Shown: piece by piece, positions 1 through 8,063 of the stretch
Position numbering within the stretch: the first letter of the stretch is position 1
Layout of the letters: every line of letters begins with the position of its first letter
Assembly (NCBI RefSeq): GCF_000284415.1
Contig: NC_017059.1
Coordinates: forward strand, 873,449 to 930,937
DNA length: 57,489 nt
Origin: Pararhodospirillum photometricum DSM 122
GTDB taxonomy: Bacteria > Pseudomonadota > Alphaproteobacteria > Rhodospirillales > Rhodospirillaceae
Direction of reading: 5' to 3'
Position numbers and translations under genes: made by a program
The notes under the pieces: generated by a model
What the model was told of the DNA's origin: nothing
The model's input: only the letters and a program-made list of their open reading frames with translations
Databases searched by the model: none

Positions 1-2
1 TG

Positions 3-650
3 GTCAACATTCCCCTCAAGGCCGGCGAAACGGCCCCCGGCGATGCGACGGCCAGCCAGATGGAGTACGTGGCCGAGGTGGCCGAGCGCTTCACCGGTGG
101 CGAAATCCGCGTCACCCACGAGCAAAATCTGGTGCTGCCCTCGGTGCGTCTGGCCGATCTCGGGCGGGTGTGGCGGGTGCTGGCCCCGGTGGGGCTGGCG
201 CGGCCGGTGCTCGGGCTGATCACCGACATCATCGCCTGCCCTGGCCTCGACTACTGCGCCTTGTCCAACGCGCGCTCGATCCCGCTGGCCCAGGCCTTGG
301 CACGGCGCTTTGCCGACACCACCCTGGCCCACGCCATCGGGCCGATCACGCTCAACGTGTCGGGCTGCATCAACGCCTGCGCCCATCATCACATTGGCAA
401 CATCGGGGTGCTGGGCGTGAATCGCCAGGGGGAGGAGGCCTACCAGATCGTGCTGGGCGGCGCGGCGGGGAACACCCCGTCCCTGGCCCGCCCCCTCGGC
501 CCCGCTGTGCCAGCCGAGGCAGTGGTCGAACAGATCCACACCTTGATTCAAACCTCGCTGACCCTGCGCCAGCCCGGCGAAACCTTCATCGACACCGTGC
601 GCCGGGTGGGCTTCGAGACGTTCCGGGAGAGTCTTTATGCCGCTGTTTGA
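3..650 (+). CDS. cysI: nitrite/sulfite reductase, C-terminal part (gene begins before the window)
   Basis: Reading frame is open from the first bases, so only about the last 215 codons are present. Ferredoxin-type sulfite/nitrite reductases reduce sulfite to sulfide (or nitrite to ammonia) with a coupled siroheme and [4Fe-4S] cluster in the cytoplasm. The cluster cysteines are visible: a CPGLDYC segment and the SGCINACAHHHIGNIG segment, matching the family's C-x5-C and S-G-C-x3-C signatures. The downstream partners (DUF934 and an APS/PAPS reductase, each overlapping the previous gene) and a siroheme methyltransferase elsewhere in the window point to assimilatory sulfite reduction rather than nitrite. 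The symbol is assigned on context; a nitrite-specific NirA-like enzyme cannot be excluded from the C-terminus alone. Confidence 0.85.
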   Translation, partial: VNIPLKAGETAPGDATASQMEYVAEVAERFTGGEIRVTHEQNLVLPSVRLADLGRVWRVLAPVGLARPVLGLITDIIACPGLDYCALSNARSIPLAQALARRFADTTLAHAIGPITLNVSGCINACAHHHIGNIGVLGVNRQGEEAYQIVLGGAAGNTPSLARPLGPAVPAEAVVEQIHTLIQTSLTLRQPGETFIDTVRRVGFETFRESLYAAV

Positions 651-1140
651 CCTGGAGGGCCAGCCGCTGGCCGATCCGTGGCGGACGTTAGGGGACGAGG
701 AGCCCCTGCCCGCCTCCTCCGTCGCCCTTCTTGTGAGCTGGGCGCGTCTGAGCACGGCGCCCGATGCCGTGGCCGGCCGGTCGGCATGGGGGGTGAGCCT
801 GCCCAACACCGTGGACCCGCACGACCTCTTCGCCTTGGGCCTGGAGCCGCCGCAGGTGATCGCCCTGTCGTTTCCGGTGTTTCGTGATGGCCGGGCCTAT
901 AGCCAAGCGCGGCTGCTGCGCGAGTGTCTTGGCTATCGCGGACAGGTGCGCGCCACCGGGGCCCTGGGACGCGATCAGATTCCCCTGATCCGGCGCTGCG
1001 GTTTTGACGCCCTGGAGCTGGCGGCGGACACGCCCTGGCTGACCGCTCCCCTGCCCTCTTATCCGTTTGTCTATCAAGGCGCTGCCGATGGCGCGGTGAC
1101 CATTGGCGAACGTCGGCGCCGGCAAGGAGGCCAGTCATGA
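637..1140 (+). CDS. DUF934 family protein of the sulfite reductase operon
   Basis: A 167-residue soluble protein that starts inside the last codons of the sulfite reductase (14-base overlap; GGGAGAG just upstream of ATG) and ends in an ATGA overlap with cysH. The middle region contains the family's typical run around residues 75-130 (FALGLEPPQVIALSFPVF, then GRAYSQARLLRECLGYRGQVRATG and DQIPLIRRCGFDALEL). DUF934/COG3749 proteins sit between cysI and cysH in many proteobacteria; their biochemical role is not established, though an accessory role to sulfite reductase is generally inferred from this linkage. No signal peptide or membrane segment is visible. Confidence 0.85.
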   Translation: MPLFDLEGQPLADPWRTLGDEEPLPASSVALLVSWARLSTAPDAVAGRSAWGVSLPNTVDPHDLFALGLEPPQVIALSFPVFRDGRAYSQARLLRECLGYRGQVRATGALGRDQIPLIRRCGFDALELAADTPWLTAPLPSYPFVYQGAADGAVTIGERRRRQGGQS

Positions 1141-1943
1141 CCGCGGTGCCGTTCCCGCTGCGTCCCGAGATCGAGAGTCTGGACACCCACGCCCTGTTGA
1201 CCCTGGCCTTGACCGAGTGGTTCCCGGGCCGCATCGCCTTGGTGTCGTCGTTTGGCATCGAATCCGCCGTGCTGCTGCATTTGGTCGCGGGCATCGCCCC
1301 GGCCACCCCGGTGTTGTTTCTGGAGACCGGCAAGCTGTTTGGCGAAACCCTGCGCTATCGCGATACCCTGACCGAGACCTTGGGCCTTTGCGATGTGCGG
1401 ACCCTACGGCCCGACCCGGCGGCGGTGGCGGCCGTGGATGGCGATGGCATGCTCTGGCAGCGCGATGCCGATGCCTGCTGCCGGGTGCGCAAGGTCGAGC
1501 CGTTGGGCGAGGCGTTGACCGGGTTTGACGCCTGGATCAACGGCCGCAAGCGCCATCACGGCGGCACGCGCGCCGCCCTGCCCCAAGGCGAGCAGGACAT
1601 CGACGGCAAGATCAAGTTCAACCCCCTGGCGCGCTGGTCACGGGCTGACCTGGATGCCTATGCCGCCCGTCATGCTCTGCCGGCGCATCCGCTGGCCGAG
1701 GAGGGCTTTGCTTCGGTGGGTTGCTATACCTGCTCGACGCGGGCCGAGGCGGGGGAGAACGCGCGGGACGGGCGTTGGCGTGGGCAGGCCAAGACCGAGT
1801 GTGGGATTTCATCGACCCGCTGGGGCGCTGTTGACGCGGGGCTGGTAACGCGGGGCTGGCCGCCAGATTTGGTAACGCGGGGCTGCCGCCCCGGGCCCCG
1901 GCCTGGGGCGATGCCCCAGACCCCCTTTTCTTTTTCTCGATAA
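1137..1943 (+). CDS. cysH: adenylyl-sulfate/phosphoadenylyl-sulfate reductase with an abnormal C-terminal extension
   Basis: Reduces activated sulfate (APS or PAPS) to sulfite, the substrate of the upstream reductase. Visible motifs are the PP-loop-like SSFGIESAVLLH near residue 40, LFLETGKLF near 62, the cysteine pair DACCRVRK, GRKRHHGG, FNPLARW, GCYTCSTRA, and the catalytic-cysteine tail KTECGI. The CC plus CxxC pairs indicate the [4Fe-4S] type that normally uses APS. In this family the protein ends a residue or two after ECG(I/L)H; here the frame runs on for about 47 codons into a structured intergenic repeat (VDAGLVTRGW, then LVTRGC and on), and the stop lies in the loop of a large hairpin. 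The tail is probably non-functional read-through after loss of the ancestral stop, or a base error. Starts within the ATGA overlap with DUF934. Confidence 0.88.
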   Translation: MTAVPFPLRPEIESLDTHALLTLALTEWFPGRIALVSSFGIESAVLLHLVAGIAPATPVLFLETGKLFGETLRYRDTLTETLGLCDVRTLRPDPAAVAAVDGDGMLWQRDADACCRVRKVEPLGEALTGFDAWINGRKRHHGGTRAALPQGEQDIDGKIKFNPLARWSRADLDAYAARHALPAHPLAEEGFASVGCYTCSTRAEAGENARDGRWRGQAKTECGISSTRWGAVDAGLVTRGWPPDLVTRGCRPGPRPGAMPQTPFSFSR

Positions 1944-1950
1944 AAATCAA
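1872..1950 (+). repeat. structured GC-rich dispersed repeat, copy 1
   Basis: Begins GGTAACGCGGGGCTGCCGCC and continues through CCTGGGGCGATGCCCCAG to a CCCCCTTTTCTTTTT tract. Closely similar segments occur at about 45703-45780 on the minus strand and, more diverged, at about 45541-45620 on the plus strand. Immediately upstream, GCGGGGCTGG is repeated at about 1834 and 1850, so partial tandem copies precede the full unit. The 3' end of cysH reads through it. Confidence 0.6.
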
Positions 1951-1978
1951 AGGGGGTTTGGGGCATCGCCCCAAAAAT
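1904..1978 (+). terminator. large hairpin followed by T tract, end of cys operon
   Basis: Inverted arms TGGGGCGATGCCCCA...CCCCCTTT and AAAGGGGG..TGGGGCATCGCCCCA surround an AT-rich loop; AAAAATTTTTTT follows. Likely rho-independent terminator for the cys operon; the cysH stop codon lies inside the loop. Confidence 0.6.
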
Positions 1979-2030
1979 TTTTTTGTTGACGGACTGATCG
2001 CAAACCGTTAAAAAATTCCCCTCTGCTGAT

Positions 2031-2108
2031 GGCGGGTGTAGCTCAGTTGGTTAGAGCGCGTGGTTGTGGTCCATGAGGTCGTGGGTTCGAGTCCCATCTC
2101 TCGCCCCA
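2031..2108 (+). tRNA. tRNA-His (GTG)
   Basis: Cloverleaf readable by eye: extra G at -1 opposite C73 (the tRNA-His identity pair), acceptor stem 2032-2038/2098-2104 with one U-U mismatch, D stem GCTC/GAGC, anticodon loop TTGTGGT with anticodon GTG at 2066-2068, T arm GTGGG-TTCGAGT-CCCAT, and encoded CCA at 2106-2108. Confidence 0.93.
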
Positions 2109-2117
2109 AGTCATGAA

Positions 2118-2146
2118 GGCCGGGTTCTCAGGAACCCGGCCTTTTT
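2118..2146 (+). terminator. rho-independent terminator after tRNA-His
   Basis: Perfect 10-bp stem GGCCGGGTTC/GAACCCGGCC with a 4-base loop and a T5 tract, ten bases after the tRNA CCA end. Confidence 0.88.
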
Positions 2147-2189
2147 CCTTTGGCGCGGAGGTCAGACTCCGCCAGATCGGGGAGCGAAC

Positions 2190-2669
2190 ATGACTATTTT
2201 TGGCAAAACAGGGCAGGGGGTGGCTGTCGCGTTGGCGCTCCTGTTGCCCGGTACCGCGCTGGCCGATGAGATCGGCTGTGTTTCCACCGCCTTCAAGATG
2301 TTGGGACCGAACCACAAGATTTGTATCGAGGCCTTCGACGACCCCGACGTTCAGGGCGTGGCCTGCCACCTGAGTCGGGCCCAAACCGGCGGCCTGGAGG
2401 GCATGGTCGGGCTGGCTGAGGATCCCTCGGAAAGCTCCCTGGCCTGCCGGCAGATCGGTCCCATCAAGGTCCTCAAGGACTTCGAGCAGGGGGCTGTGGT
2501 CTTTTCCGAGCGTCGCTCGGCGTTGTTCAAGCGTTTGCGGGTGCGCCGCTTCTTCGATAAAGATCGTAACGTTCTGATCTATCTTGTTGTCAGCGATAAG
2601 CTGGTCGAGGGAAGCCCCAAGAGTTCCATCAGTTCCGTGCCGATCATGCCCTGGACGGCGACGCCCTGA
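2190..2669 (+). CDS. creA: CreA family protein, periplasmic
   Basis: A 159-residue protein with an N-terminal signal peptide (hydrophobic core VAVALALLLPGTALA, cleavage expected before DEIGC). The mature region is strongly CreA-like: EIGCVSTAFKMLGPNHKI, EAFDDPDVQGVACHLSRA, TGGLEGMVGLAEDPSESS, and a tail SDKLVEGSPKSSISSVPIMPW matching the end of the E. coli protein. CreA is a small exported protein whose function is not known despite its name. The start was chosen at the ATG preceded by GGGGAGCG; longer readings in this frame run back into the tRNA. It stands alone between a terminator and the ABC transporter. Confidence 0.85.
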   Translation: MTIFGKTGQGVAVALALLLPGTALADEIGCVSTAFKMLGPNHKICIEAFDDPDVQGVACHLSRAQTGGLEGMVGLAEDPSESSLACRQIGPIKVLKDFEQGAVVFSERRSALFKRLRVRRFFDKDRNVLIYLVVSDKLVEGSPKSSISSVPIMPWTATP

Positions 2670-2745
2670 CACCAAAGGGCCGCCTCGCTTCCGGGAGGGA
2701 AGGGAAGGCTGCCCCGTTCCAAGGAATCAACGGAACGAGAGGGGG

Positions 2746-2767
2746 CTGGGGAGGAGGGCCTCCCCAG
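2746..2767. repeat. CTGGGGAGG palindrome, copy 1
   Basis: CTGGGGAGG-AGGG-CCTCCCCAG. Member of an eleven-copy family in the chromosomal part of the window, always outside coding regions and usually just 3' of a gene; here between creA and the ABC operon. Confidence 0.75.
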
Positions 2768-2846
2768 CCTTCTGCCTTGCTTGACCCCAGCCCCGATCCT
2801 CGGGCACCGTAGCGACCTCCCTTTGCCCAATTTTCCGGAGAAGATC

Positions 2847-3818
2847 ATGCGCCTTGCAGCCGCGATCGCCGCCGCGTTCACGTTCTCGCTTGCCACCCTT
2901 CCTCCCGCCCTGGCGCAGGACGCCCCGGCCAAGCGGGTCGCCGTCACCCAGATTGTCGAGCATCCGGCCCTCGACGCCACCCGCCAAGGGGTGCAAGACG
3001 CCCTGGCCGAGTCCGGCTGGACCGTGGGCAAGAACCTGGACTGGAGCTACGAGTCGGCTCAGGGCTCGGTGTCCACCGCCGCGCAGATTGCCAAAAAATT
3101 CGCGGGCCAGGCCCCCGATGTGATCGTGGCGATTGCCACCCCCTCGGCCCAGACCGTTGCCGCCAGCGCCGGCAGCATTCCCGTGGTGTTCTCGGCCGTG
3201 ACGGACCCCGTGGGCGCGAAGCTCGTGCGCTCCTTGCAAGAGCCGGGCGGGCCCGTCACCGGCACCAGCGACATGCTGCCCCTCGACAAGCAACTGGCCA
3301 TGATTCGCCGGGCCATGCCGGGCCTGACCCGCCTGGGCGTCATTTATAACAATGGCGAGGCGAACTCGGTCACCCTGGTCGAAACCCTCAAGGGCTTGAC
3401 CAAGGAAGCCGGTCTGACCCTGGTCGAGGCCACTGCGCCGCGTTCCTCCGACGTTCTCGGCGCCGCCCGCTCCTTGGTGGGCAAGGCCGATGCCGTTTAT
3501 GTGCCCACCGACAACACCGTGATCTCCTCCTTGGAGGCGGTTATTAAGGTGGGGATCGACAACAAGCTGCCCGTTTTCACCGGCGACACCGCCTCGGTCG
3601 AGCGCGGCGCGGCGGCGGCCATTGGTTTTGATTACCACGAGTTGGGCTTGCAAACCGGCCGGATGGTGGCGCGTATCCTGAAGGGCGCCGATCCCCGGAC
3701 CATGCCGGTGGAAATGGTTCAGAAGCTCGACCTTTACGTCAATCCCGGCTCGGCCGCCCGGATGGGACTGGCTCTGCCGGAAGACATGGTCGCCGAAGCC
3801 GCCACCGTGATCCGTTGA
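2847..3818 (+). CDS. ABC transporter substrate-binding protein (TrpX/YtrF-like, PF04392)
   Basis: A 323-residue exported binding protein: signal peptide over residues 1-22 (LAAAIAAAFTFSLATLPPALA, cleavage before QDAPAKRV), then the two-lobed ABC_sub_bind fold with KRVAVTQIVEHPALDATRQGVQDAL, PVVFSAVTDPVGAKLV, GLTRLGVIYNNGEANSV, ADAVYVPTDNTV and GDTASVERGAAAAIGFDYHELG. The family binds aromatic amino acids in some firmicutes; the substrate here cannot be read from sequence. ATG chosen because CGGAG precedes it and the signal peptide begins there. First gene of a three-gene operon with permease (10-base gap) and ATPase. Confidence 0.88.
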   Translation: MRLAAAIAAAFTFSLATLPPALAQDAPAKRVAVTQIVEHPALDATRQGVQDALAESGWTVGKNLDWSYESAQGSVSTAAQIAKKFAGQAPDVIVAIATPSAQTVAASAGSIPVVFSAVTDPVGAKLVRSLQEPGGPVTGTSDMLPLDKQLAMIRRAMPGLTRLGVIYNNGEANSVTLVETLKGLTKEAGLTLVEATAPRSSDVLGAARSLVGKADAVYVPTDNTVISSLEAVIKVGIDNKLPVFTGDTASVERGAAAAIGFDYHELGLQTGRMVARILKGADPRTMPVEMVQKLDLYVNPGSAARMGLALPEDMVAEAATVIR

Positions 3819-3828
3819 GGGACGTGCG

Positions 3829-4743
3829 GTGAGCCTCATAGCCTTTCTTGGCGCCATTGAAACCGGGCTGGTGTTTGGTCTCGTGGCGCTTGGCGTGTTC
3901 TTGTCGTTCAGGGTCCTGGATTTTCCCGACCTGACCGTTGATGGCAGCTTCCCCTTGGGCGGCGCCGTGGCGGCGACCCTGATCGCCGGGGGCTGGAACC
4001 CGCTCACGGCCACCCTGGTTGCCGTGATGGCCGGCGCCGTGGCCGGGAGCGTGACCGCTCTGCTGAACGTTCGCTTGAAGATCTTGCATCTTCTTGCCTC
4101 GATTCTCAGCATGATCGCGCTTTACTCCATCAACCTGCGCATCATGGGCCGCCCCAACGTGGCCCTGCTCAACGACACCACCGTCTTCACCTGGGTTCAG
4201 GGGCCGGGGTGGCCGGCGGCCCAGTGGACCACGCCGGGCCTCTTGCTTGGTGTTGTGGTCGTGGCCGTAGTGGTACTCAATCTGTTCTTGGCGTCCCGAG
4301 CCGGGCTGGCTTTGCGGGCGACCGGGGCCAACGCCCGGATGGCGGCCGCCCAGGGCATCGCCACCGGGAGCGCCATCATCCTCGGCATGGCCATGAGCAA
4401 TGCTCTGGTGGCCCTGGCCGGGGCCTTGTTTGCCCAGTCCCAGGGAGGGGCCGACATTTCCATGGGCGTGGGCTGTATTGTGATCGGCTTGGCCTCGGTC
4501 ATCGTCGGCGAGGCGGTGATGTCCACGCGGACCATTGTGCTGGCGACCATCGCATGCGTCGTGGGCGCCATTTTGTATCGCTTGGCCGTCGCCTTGGCCC
4601 TCAACGCCGAGTTTCTCGGCTTGCAGGCGCAGGACCTTAACCTGATCACGGCGGCTCTGGTGGCCTTGGCGTTGGTGTTGCCGCGCTGGAAAGGCCCCTT
4701 GCGGCGTTGGGTGGCCCGTTTGGCCCAAGGAGGTCCCCGATGA
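3829..4743 (+). CDS. ABC transporter permease (branched-chain/TrpY-like)
   Basis: A 304-residue, strongly hydrophobic protein with about eight to nine membrane segments, starting with GTG ten bases after the binding-protein stop. It begins with AIETGLVFGLVALGVFLSFRVLDFPDLTVDGSFPLGGAVAA in the N-terminal third, the typical opening of this permease class (segments quoted are separate short motifs: FRVLDFPDLTVDGSF). The conserved loop GLALRATGANARMAAAQGI near residue 165 is the probable ATPase-coupling EAA-like region. Overlaps the ATPase gene by four bases (ATGA). Transports the ligand delivered by the upstream binding protein across the inner membrane. Confidence 0.87.
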   Translation: MSLIAFLGAIETGLVFGLVALGVFLSFRVLDFPDLTVDGSFPLGGAVAATLIAGGWNPLTATLVAVMAGAVAGSVTALLNVRLKILHLLASILSMIALYSINLRIMGRPNVALLNDTTVFTWVQGPGWPAAQWTTPGLLLGVVVVAVVVLNLFLASRAGLALRATGANARMAAAQGIATGSAIILGMAMSNALVALAGALFAQSQGGADISMGVGCIVIGLASVIVGEAVMSTRTIVLATIACVVGAILYRLAVALALNAEFLGLQAQDLNLITAALVALALVLPRWKGPLRRWVARLAQGGPR

Positions 4744-5534
4744 TTTCCGCGGATGCCCTTCAGGTGGTGTTCAATCCCGGTACGCCGCTGGAAAACCACG
4801 CCCTGCGCGGCCTGACTCTCGACATTCCCGAGGGCCAGTGGCTGACGGTGATCGGCTCGAACGGTGCGGGCAAGAGCACCTTGCTCAATGCCTTGTCCGG
4901 CGACATCCGCCTTAGCGCCGGGCGGATTCTCATCGGCTCCCAGGACGTAACCCGTTGGCCGACCCACCAGCGCTCGGCCCTGGTGGCCCGGGTGTTCCAA
5001 GATCCCCTGGCCGGGACGTGCGAGCGCTTGACCATTGAGGAAAACATGGCCCTGGCCTTGCGCCGGGGCGGGGTGCGGGGCTTGCGGCCCGCGCTCGGGC
5101 GTCACGAGCGCGAGTACCTGCGCGAGCGCCTGTCCCGCCTGGGGCTGGGCCTCGAAAACCGACTCAAGGACCGCATGGGCCTGCTGTCGGGCGGGCAGCG
5201 TCAGGCGGTCAGCCTGCTGATGGCCACCTTGGCGCCTTTACGCATCTTGCTGCTCGACGAGCATACGGCGGCCCTCGATCCCCGGACCGCCGATCTTATC
5301 TTGCGGCTGACCCAAGACCTGATTCGCGAGCTGAACCTCACAGCCTTGATGGTCACCCACTCCATGAAGCAGGCCCTGCACTTTGGGGACCGTACCGTCA
5401 TGTTGCACGAGGGCAAGGTGGTCCTCGACCTCACCGGCGCGGAACGAGCCGGCATGACGGTGGAAGGATTGCTCGCCCAATTCTCCCACCAGCGCGGCGA
5501 GGACCTCGACGACGACGCCTTGCTGTTGGGGTAA
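4740..5534 (+). CDS. ABC transporter ATP-binding protein
   Basis: A 264-residue ATPase of the same operon, start placed at the ATGA overlap with the permease. Walker A is GSNGAGKST (about residues 38-46), Q-loop VFQDPLAGT, signature LLSGGQRQAVS, Walker B ILLLDEHTAALDP, and switch histidine in LMVTHSMKQ. The signature has Q-R-Q and Walker B has the catalytic DE, so the ATPase appears intact. A palindromic repeat (5554-5576) follows and probably ends the operon. Confidence 0.9.
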   Translation: MISADALQVVFNPGTPLENHALRGLTLDIPEGQWLTVIGSNGAGKSTLLNALSGDIRLSAGRILIGSQDVTRWPTHQRSALVARVFQDPLAGTCERLTIEENMALALRRGGVRGLRPALGRHEREYLRERLSRLGLGLENRLKDRMGLLSGGQRQAVSLLMATLAPLRILLLDEHTAALDPRTADLILRLTQDLIRELNLTALMVTHSMKQALHFGDRTVMLHEGKVVLDLTGAERAGMTVEGLLAQFSHQRGEDLDDDALLLG

Positions 5535-5553
5535 CCCTCTCGCGACGAAGGGG

Positions 5554-5576
5554 CTGGGGAGGGCGTGCTTCCCCAG
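5554..5576. repeat. CTGGGGAGG palindrome, copy 2
   Basis: CTGGGGAGG-GCGTG-CTTCCCCAG variant of the dispersed palindrome, 19 bases past the ABC operon. Confidence 0.7.
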
Positions 5577-5610
5577 CCGTTGCTCTCTTTTTGACACCGG
5601 AGGAGTGTTT

Positions 5611-7413
5611 GTGACCATCCGAGGACGGGTCGAGACCCTGCTGTATCTCACGGGGCTTTACGTCCTGATCGTGGCCATCGTCGAGCAAGCGACGGGAGTC
5701 GCTTTATGGACCCAGGCCTTGGGCGTCGATCTGCTTTTAACCTTGGGGCTGGCGATTCCCTTGCTATGGCTATCGCGCTCGCGCCGACACTTTTTGCTGC
5801 TGATGACCCTGGGACTTGCGCTGCTCCATGGGGGAAATGCGGTGAAGATCCGCATTCTCGGTGGCCCCTTGATGCCCGACGATCTCTTTGCCGCCCGCTC
5901 GTTGTTCCTGATCATGACCGATGGCCAGCGCGTGATGGCGTTGGGGGGAGCACTTGTCCTGGCCCTGGCCTTGGGGCGGACGATTTCCTTGAAGGCGCGC
6001 GGCGCCGGGATCGCGTTGTTGCTGCTGTTGGCGTTACCGGTTCCGGGAATCGTGGCACCGTCCGCGGTGGTGGCGCTGCTCGATGATCACTTCGGCAACG
6101 TTGTGTGGAACCAACGGACCAATTACGAAAGCCGGGGGCCTCTTGTGCATCTGGTGCAAGAGTTGGCCCGCCACGGCTCCCGGCAAAAGCCCCCCCCGGA
6201 TGATACCGGCGTGCGCAATGCCGTTGCGGCCTTGCGCTCCGATGTTCAGCCGGCCCAGGCGTCGGCCCTGGACAGCATGGCGGCGGGCAAGCCCCGTTCG
6301 GTAGTGCTGGTTGTTTTGGAATCGTTTTGGGATCCCTCGGCTCTGTCGGCGGCCGGTCTGTCGGACGACCCCCTGGATCCTCGCTTTCGTGCCCTGTGGC
6401 GACAAGCGGGGGACTCGCGGGCCCTGGTGCCGGTATTTGGCGGTTATACGGCAAATTCCGAGTTTGAGGTCCTGTGTGGGTTTCCCGTGGCCGAGGACAC
6501 GGTGTTCTTTGAAACGCGCCTGCACAACGACGTGCCCTGTCTGCCGCGCCTGTTCAGCGATGCGGGCTATGCCGCCACGGCGTCCCACCCCAATGTGCCG
6601 GTGTTCTGGAACCGGGTGAACGCTTATCGCCGCATCGGTTTTGACGTCTACCGCTCGTTGGCCGATTTCACCCTCGACGAGATGCACGGCGAGTACCTGA
6701 GCGATGCGTCCTTGTACCGGCAGGTGTTGGAAACCCTGAAACCCGTGCAGGAGTCAGGAACGCCCAGCTTTACCTATATCCTCACGTTTTTCGGTCACCT
6801 TGATTATCCCCTCGACGACGCCTTGGTGCGCGTCCGGGCCACCAGCGCCGACCCCTTGGTGGAGCGCTATGCTTCGACGGTTTTGGAAAAATCGCGCTCT
6901 TTTATGGACTTCCTTGAAGAACTTCAAGCGCGCGATCCAGAAGCTCTGGTCGTGGCTGTCGGCGATCATCTGCCTTTTCTGGGGCCAAACTTTGGAGGAT
7001 ACCGCGAGTCCGGGGTGCTTGCCGCTGACCGCGCCGACTTTGATGACCGGATGTTCCGCGATCTCGTTGCGACCCCTTTGCTGATCATCGATGGTCCCCG
7101 GGGGGCCCTGCCGGTGGGAACGCTGGCCCTCTATCAGGTTCCGGGGCTGATTCGCACCCTGGCCGGTCTGACAACCTCCGCCCCCATGGATCTGCTGCAC
7201 AGGGCCGAGGGGAGCCTCCGTCCCTTGCCGGGAATGCACTTTGTGCAACATCAAGACGATAGCCTCACGGTATGCCGTTCCGCGCTGGTCTCCGACAGGT
7301 GCGCCGAGGACCAGGCGTGGCTGGACGCAGTGGGGACCCTTTCGCGCGATCTTTTTTCGGGACACGGATATGTCTTGTCAGGGGAAGGAGGGCAGGGGAT
7401 CTCAGGGGGATGA
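5611..7413 (+). CDS. LTA synthase family membrane sulfatase-like phosphotransferase
   Basis: A 600-residue protein with about five membrane helices in the first 190 residues and a C-terminal alkaline-phosphatase/sulfatase domain. Diagnostic sites are VVLVVLESFWDPS (metal-binding Glu), GGYTANSEFEVLCGFP (putative Thr nucleophile), FTYILTFFGHLDYP and VVAVGDHLPFLG (metal-binding Asp-His). In Gram-negatives, relatives such as OpgB-like enzymes move phosphoglycerol or other phospho-groups onto periplasmic glucans or envelope glycans; the acceptor here is unknown. GTG at 5611 chosen because GGAGG at 5599-5603 is seven bases away; an alternative GTG at 5605 is too close to it. Confidence 0.82.
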   Translation: MTIRGRVETLLYLTGLYVLIVAIVEQATGVALWTQALGVDLLLTLGLAIPLLWLSRSRRHFLLLMTLGLALLHGGNAVKIRILGGPLMPDDLFAARSLFLIMTDGQRVMALGGALVLALALGRTISLKARGAGIALLLLLALPVPGIVAPSAVVALLDDHFGNVVWNQRTNYESRGPLVHLVQELARHGSRQKPPPDDTGVRNAVAALRSDVQPAQASALDSMAAGKPRSVVLVVLESFWDPSALSAAGLSDDPLDPRFRALWRQAGDSRALVPVFGGYTANSEFEVLCGFPVAEDTVFFETRLHNDVPCLPRLFSDAGYAATASHPNVPVFWNRVNAYRRIGFDVYRSLADFTLDEMHGEYLSDASLYRQVLETLKPVQESGTPSFTYILTFFGHLDYPLDDALVRVRATSADPLVERYASTVLEKSRSFMDFLEELQARDPEALVVAVGDHLPFLGPNFGGYRESGVLAADRADFDDRMFRDLVATPLLIIDGPRGALPVGTLALYQVPGLIRTLAGLTTSAPMDLLHRAEGSLRPLPGMHFVQHQDDSLTVCRSALVSDRCAEDQAWLDAVGTLSRDLFSGHGYVLSGEGGQGISGG

Positions 7414-7770
7414 AGATAGGCTGGGCAGGCGAGACCGCCTTCAGTTCTGGGGGGTGCATCCCTTCGGATTATAGGATCTTCGGCTGTATTTTTCGGGGGA
7501 CGGATCGCTGTTTTTCCCTCTTTTTGGGGGAGGCGGTGTTAAGGGGTTATTGAATCTTTTATGGCGCCGCCTCCGTGCCTTGAAACCTGGGCTTTCCCCC
7601 TTTAGGATCGGGGGCAACTGAAAAAGGGGCTGCCGTGTCTCTCGTTCTCGATCAATTGCCGGAATTTCGGTGATGGTTGGGGAGCGGGCAGGGTGCCCTG
7701 TGGATGGGTTTCAAACACCCACAGTCCTCCCATAAATAATTTGCGCGCATTGGGGCATTGGGGAAGTCTT
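7414..7770. other. 357-base intergenic region with no convincing gene
   Basis: Locally poorer in G+C near 7480-7570 and 7725-7745. It holds a possible promoter for the small membrane protein downstream (TTTCAAACA ... CATAAATAAT at about 7709-7740). No open frame with homology was seen. Confidence 0.4.
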
Positions 7771-7911
7771 ATGGTTGAACTGCTCCTTGTTGTCTTTCTT
7801 ATGGCCGTTGTGGTCCGTCTGATCGAGGAGAGGTTGGACAAACGGCAGGCCAGACTGGATAACGCCTTCCGGCGAGCCCAGTACGTCGCCGTTTCCGGCA
7901 TTCGTCGATAA
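7771..7911 (+). CDS. small single-pass membrane protein, 46 aa
   Basis: Unrecognised. ATG at 7771 gives a 46-residue protein with one N-terminal hydrophobic helix (VELLLVVFLMAVVVRLI) followed by a highly charged helix (EERLDKRQARLDNAFRRAQ). The same frame is open further upstream but lacks coding character there. A strong terminator starts eight bases after its stop, which supports expression as a separate short transcript. Function cannot be inferred. Confidence 0.5.
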   Translation: MVELLLVVFLMAVVVRLIEERLDKRQARLDNAFRRAQYVAVSGIRR

Positions 7912-7918
7912 AAAATCA

Positions 7919-7944
7919 GGCTCCCTCCGGGGAGCCTTTTTTTT
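7919..7944 (+). terminator. rho-independent terminator
   Basis: Stem GGCTCC/GGAGCC with a short loop, then T8; follows the 46-aa membrane protein gene. Confidence 0.85.
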
Positions 7945-8063
7945 ACCGAGGAAAGCCCGGATCCTCCACTTCGGGGCGAGGATGGTGGACAGGACGAGGG
8001 AGGCGTCGCTATCTATAAAGGAGGGTTGGTCTCTCTCTGAAGCAAGCGGCGAGGCACTGGGGC

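Noticed and set aside
2727..4112. Long minus-strand open frame (461 codons) across the ABC transporter genes
   Set aside because: It is antisense to two clear transporter genes, rich in Gly/His/Gln/Arg as GC-rich shadow frames are, and has no family features.
2847..5534. Tryptophan-specific TrpXYZ transporter
   Set aside because: Family resemblance is clear, but no tryptophan-related neighbour or leader is present, so substrate is left open.
5611..7413. True lipoteichoic acid synthase
   Set aside because: The organism is Gram-negative by all other evidence; the fold is shared by other envelope phosphotransferases.
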